Positions 63,912 to 64,000 of a stretch of 64,000 nt of DNA are shown piece after piece (position 1 is the stretch's first letter; the number at the start of each line of letters is the position of its first letter). The notes beneath the pieces were generated by a model that saw only the letters and a program-made list of their open reading frames with translations, was not told the DNA's origin and did not search any database. The DNA comes from Pseudobutyrivibrio sp. OR37 (GTDB taxonomy: Bacteria > Bacillota > Clostridia > Lachnospirales > Lachnospiraceae). Both the position numbers and the translations under genes were made by a program. The stretch spans positions 1 through 64,000 of the forward strand of contig NZ_FOQF01000012.1 in the NCBI RefSeq assembly GCF_900113655.1. Direction: 5' to 3'.

Positions 63912-64000
63912 TTAAAATAGAATGGAGTATCCAACTAGTACAACAACTACTAATATTAAAAACGTATTTACGATAGAAAGAACTGTTAATGCCTTTATAT
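63912..64000 (-). CDS. C-terminal part of a small membrane protein (cut by window edge)
   Basis: The minus-strand frame reads ...KALTVLSIVNTFLILVVVVL-type sequence ending GYSILF and a stop at 63912-63914. It is one hydrophobic helix and a short tail. 27 bp before the next gene, likely co-transcribed with it. The rest is outside the window. Confidence 0.5.
   Translation of the reverse strand, partial: IKALTVLSIVNTFLILVVVVLVGYSILF

Overview
The window looks like a chromosomal segment of a low-to-moderate GC Gram-positive anaerobe of the family Lachnospiraceae, most likely the rumen/gut Butyrivibrio-Pseudobutyrivibrio group. This is inferred from the gene set and not from any search: single-chain pyruvate:ferredoxin oxidoreductase, DUF4364, a SigH-type sigma factor in the cysS-mrnC-rlmB neighbourhood, very large secreted polysaccharidases, InlB-type repeat proteins and many hybrid histidine kinases. 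Almost all genes lie on the minus strand. No rRNA, tRNA or CRISPR array was seen.

Layout. 1-250: the 3' end of an IS transposase with its own terminator. 0.4-3.7 kb: glycolytic genes gap, pgk, tpiA (minus). 3.9-6.1 kb: a PHP-family phosphatase, shikimate kinase and type I 3-dehydroquinase. 6.2-10 kb: ispF-cysS-mrnC-rlmB-sigH cluster, interrupted by a palindromic intergenic repeat. 10.1-19.5 kb: a signalling island with a frameshifted membrane HD-GYP protein, two hybrid kinases (one with a periplasmic-type propeller sensor) and a double-receiver protein without output domain. 19.5-22.3 kb: a lipoprotein and a PIN-PhoH ATPase. 22.5-29.4 kb: a 2296-residue secreted repeat protein. 29.5-36.1 kb: ribokinase, mgtE, a YitT protein, and the rpmE-DUF1385-prmC-prfA translation cluster. 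36.2-41.1 kb: a second hybrid kinase/double-receiver pair, DUF4364 and rho. 41.2-47.9 kb: tig-clpP-clpX-engB followed by a zinc-type ABC transporter. 47.9-49 kb: rpiB and yqeG. 49-56.4 kb: a 2449-residue cell-surface multi-enzyme (GH43, GH30, CBM32-like, GH43_24-like) fitting type II arabinogalactan breakdown. 56.6-64 kb: a small, possibly flagellar-regulon protein, nrdR, pyruvate:ferredoxin oxidoreductase, guaB and an unknown membrane coiled-coil protein.

How it works together. The central metabolism genes (gap, pgk, tpiA, PFOR, rpiB, rbsK) serve sugar fermentation. The giant surface enzyme would supply galactose and arabinose from plant arabinogalactan. The kinases form His-Asp-His phosphorelays whose only local receivers carry no DNA-binding domain, so the output must be a protein contact or a distant gene; the adjacent HD-GYP protein hints at cyclic-di-GMP.

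The most striking regulatory signal is in front of mgtE. A 26-codon leader ORF with a strong ribosome binding site is followed by an intrinsic terminator, and codons 13-16 of the leader can pair with the terminator's 5' arm. A further perfect 10-bp inverted repeat links the leader's ribosome binding site to its own 3' end. No M-box is recognisable. This has the form of a translation-coupled attenuator for magnesium transport. Other notable items are a nested palindromic repeat that supplies coding sequence to neighbouring genes, and an uncharacterised helical C-terminal domain shared by all three hybrid kinases.
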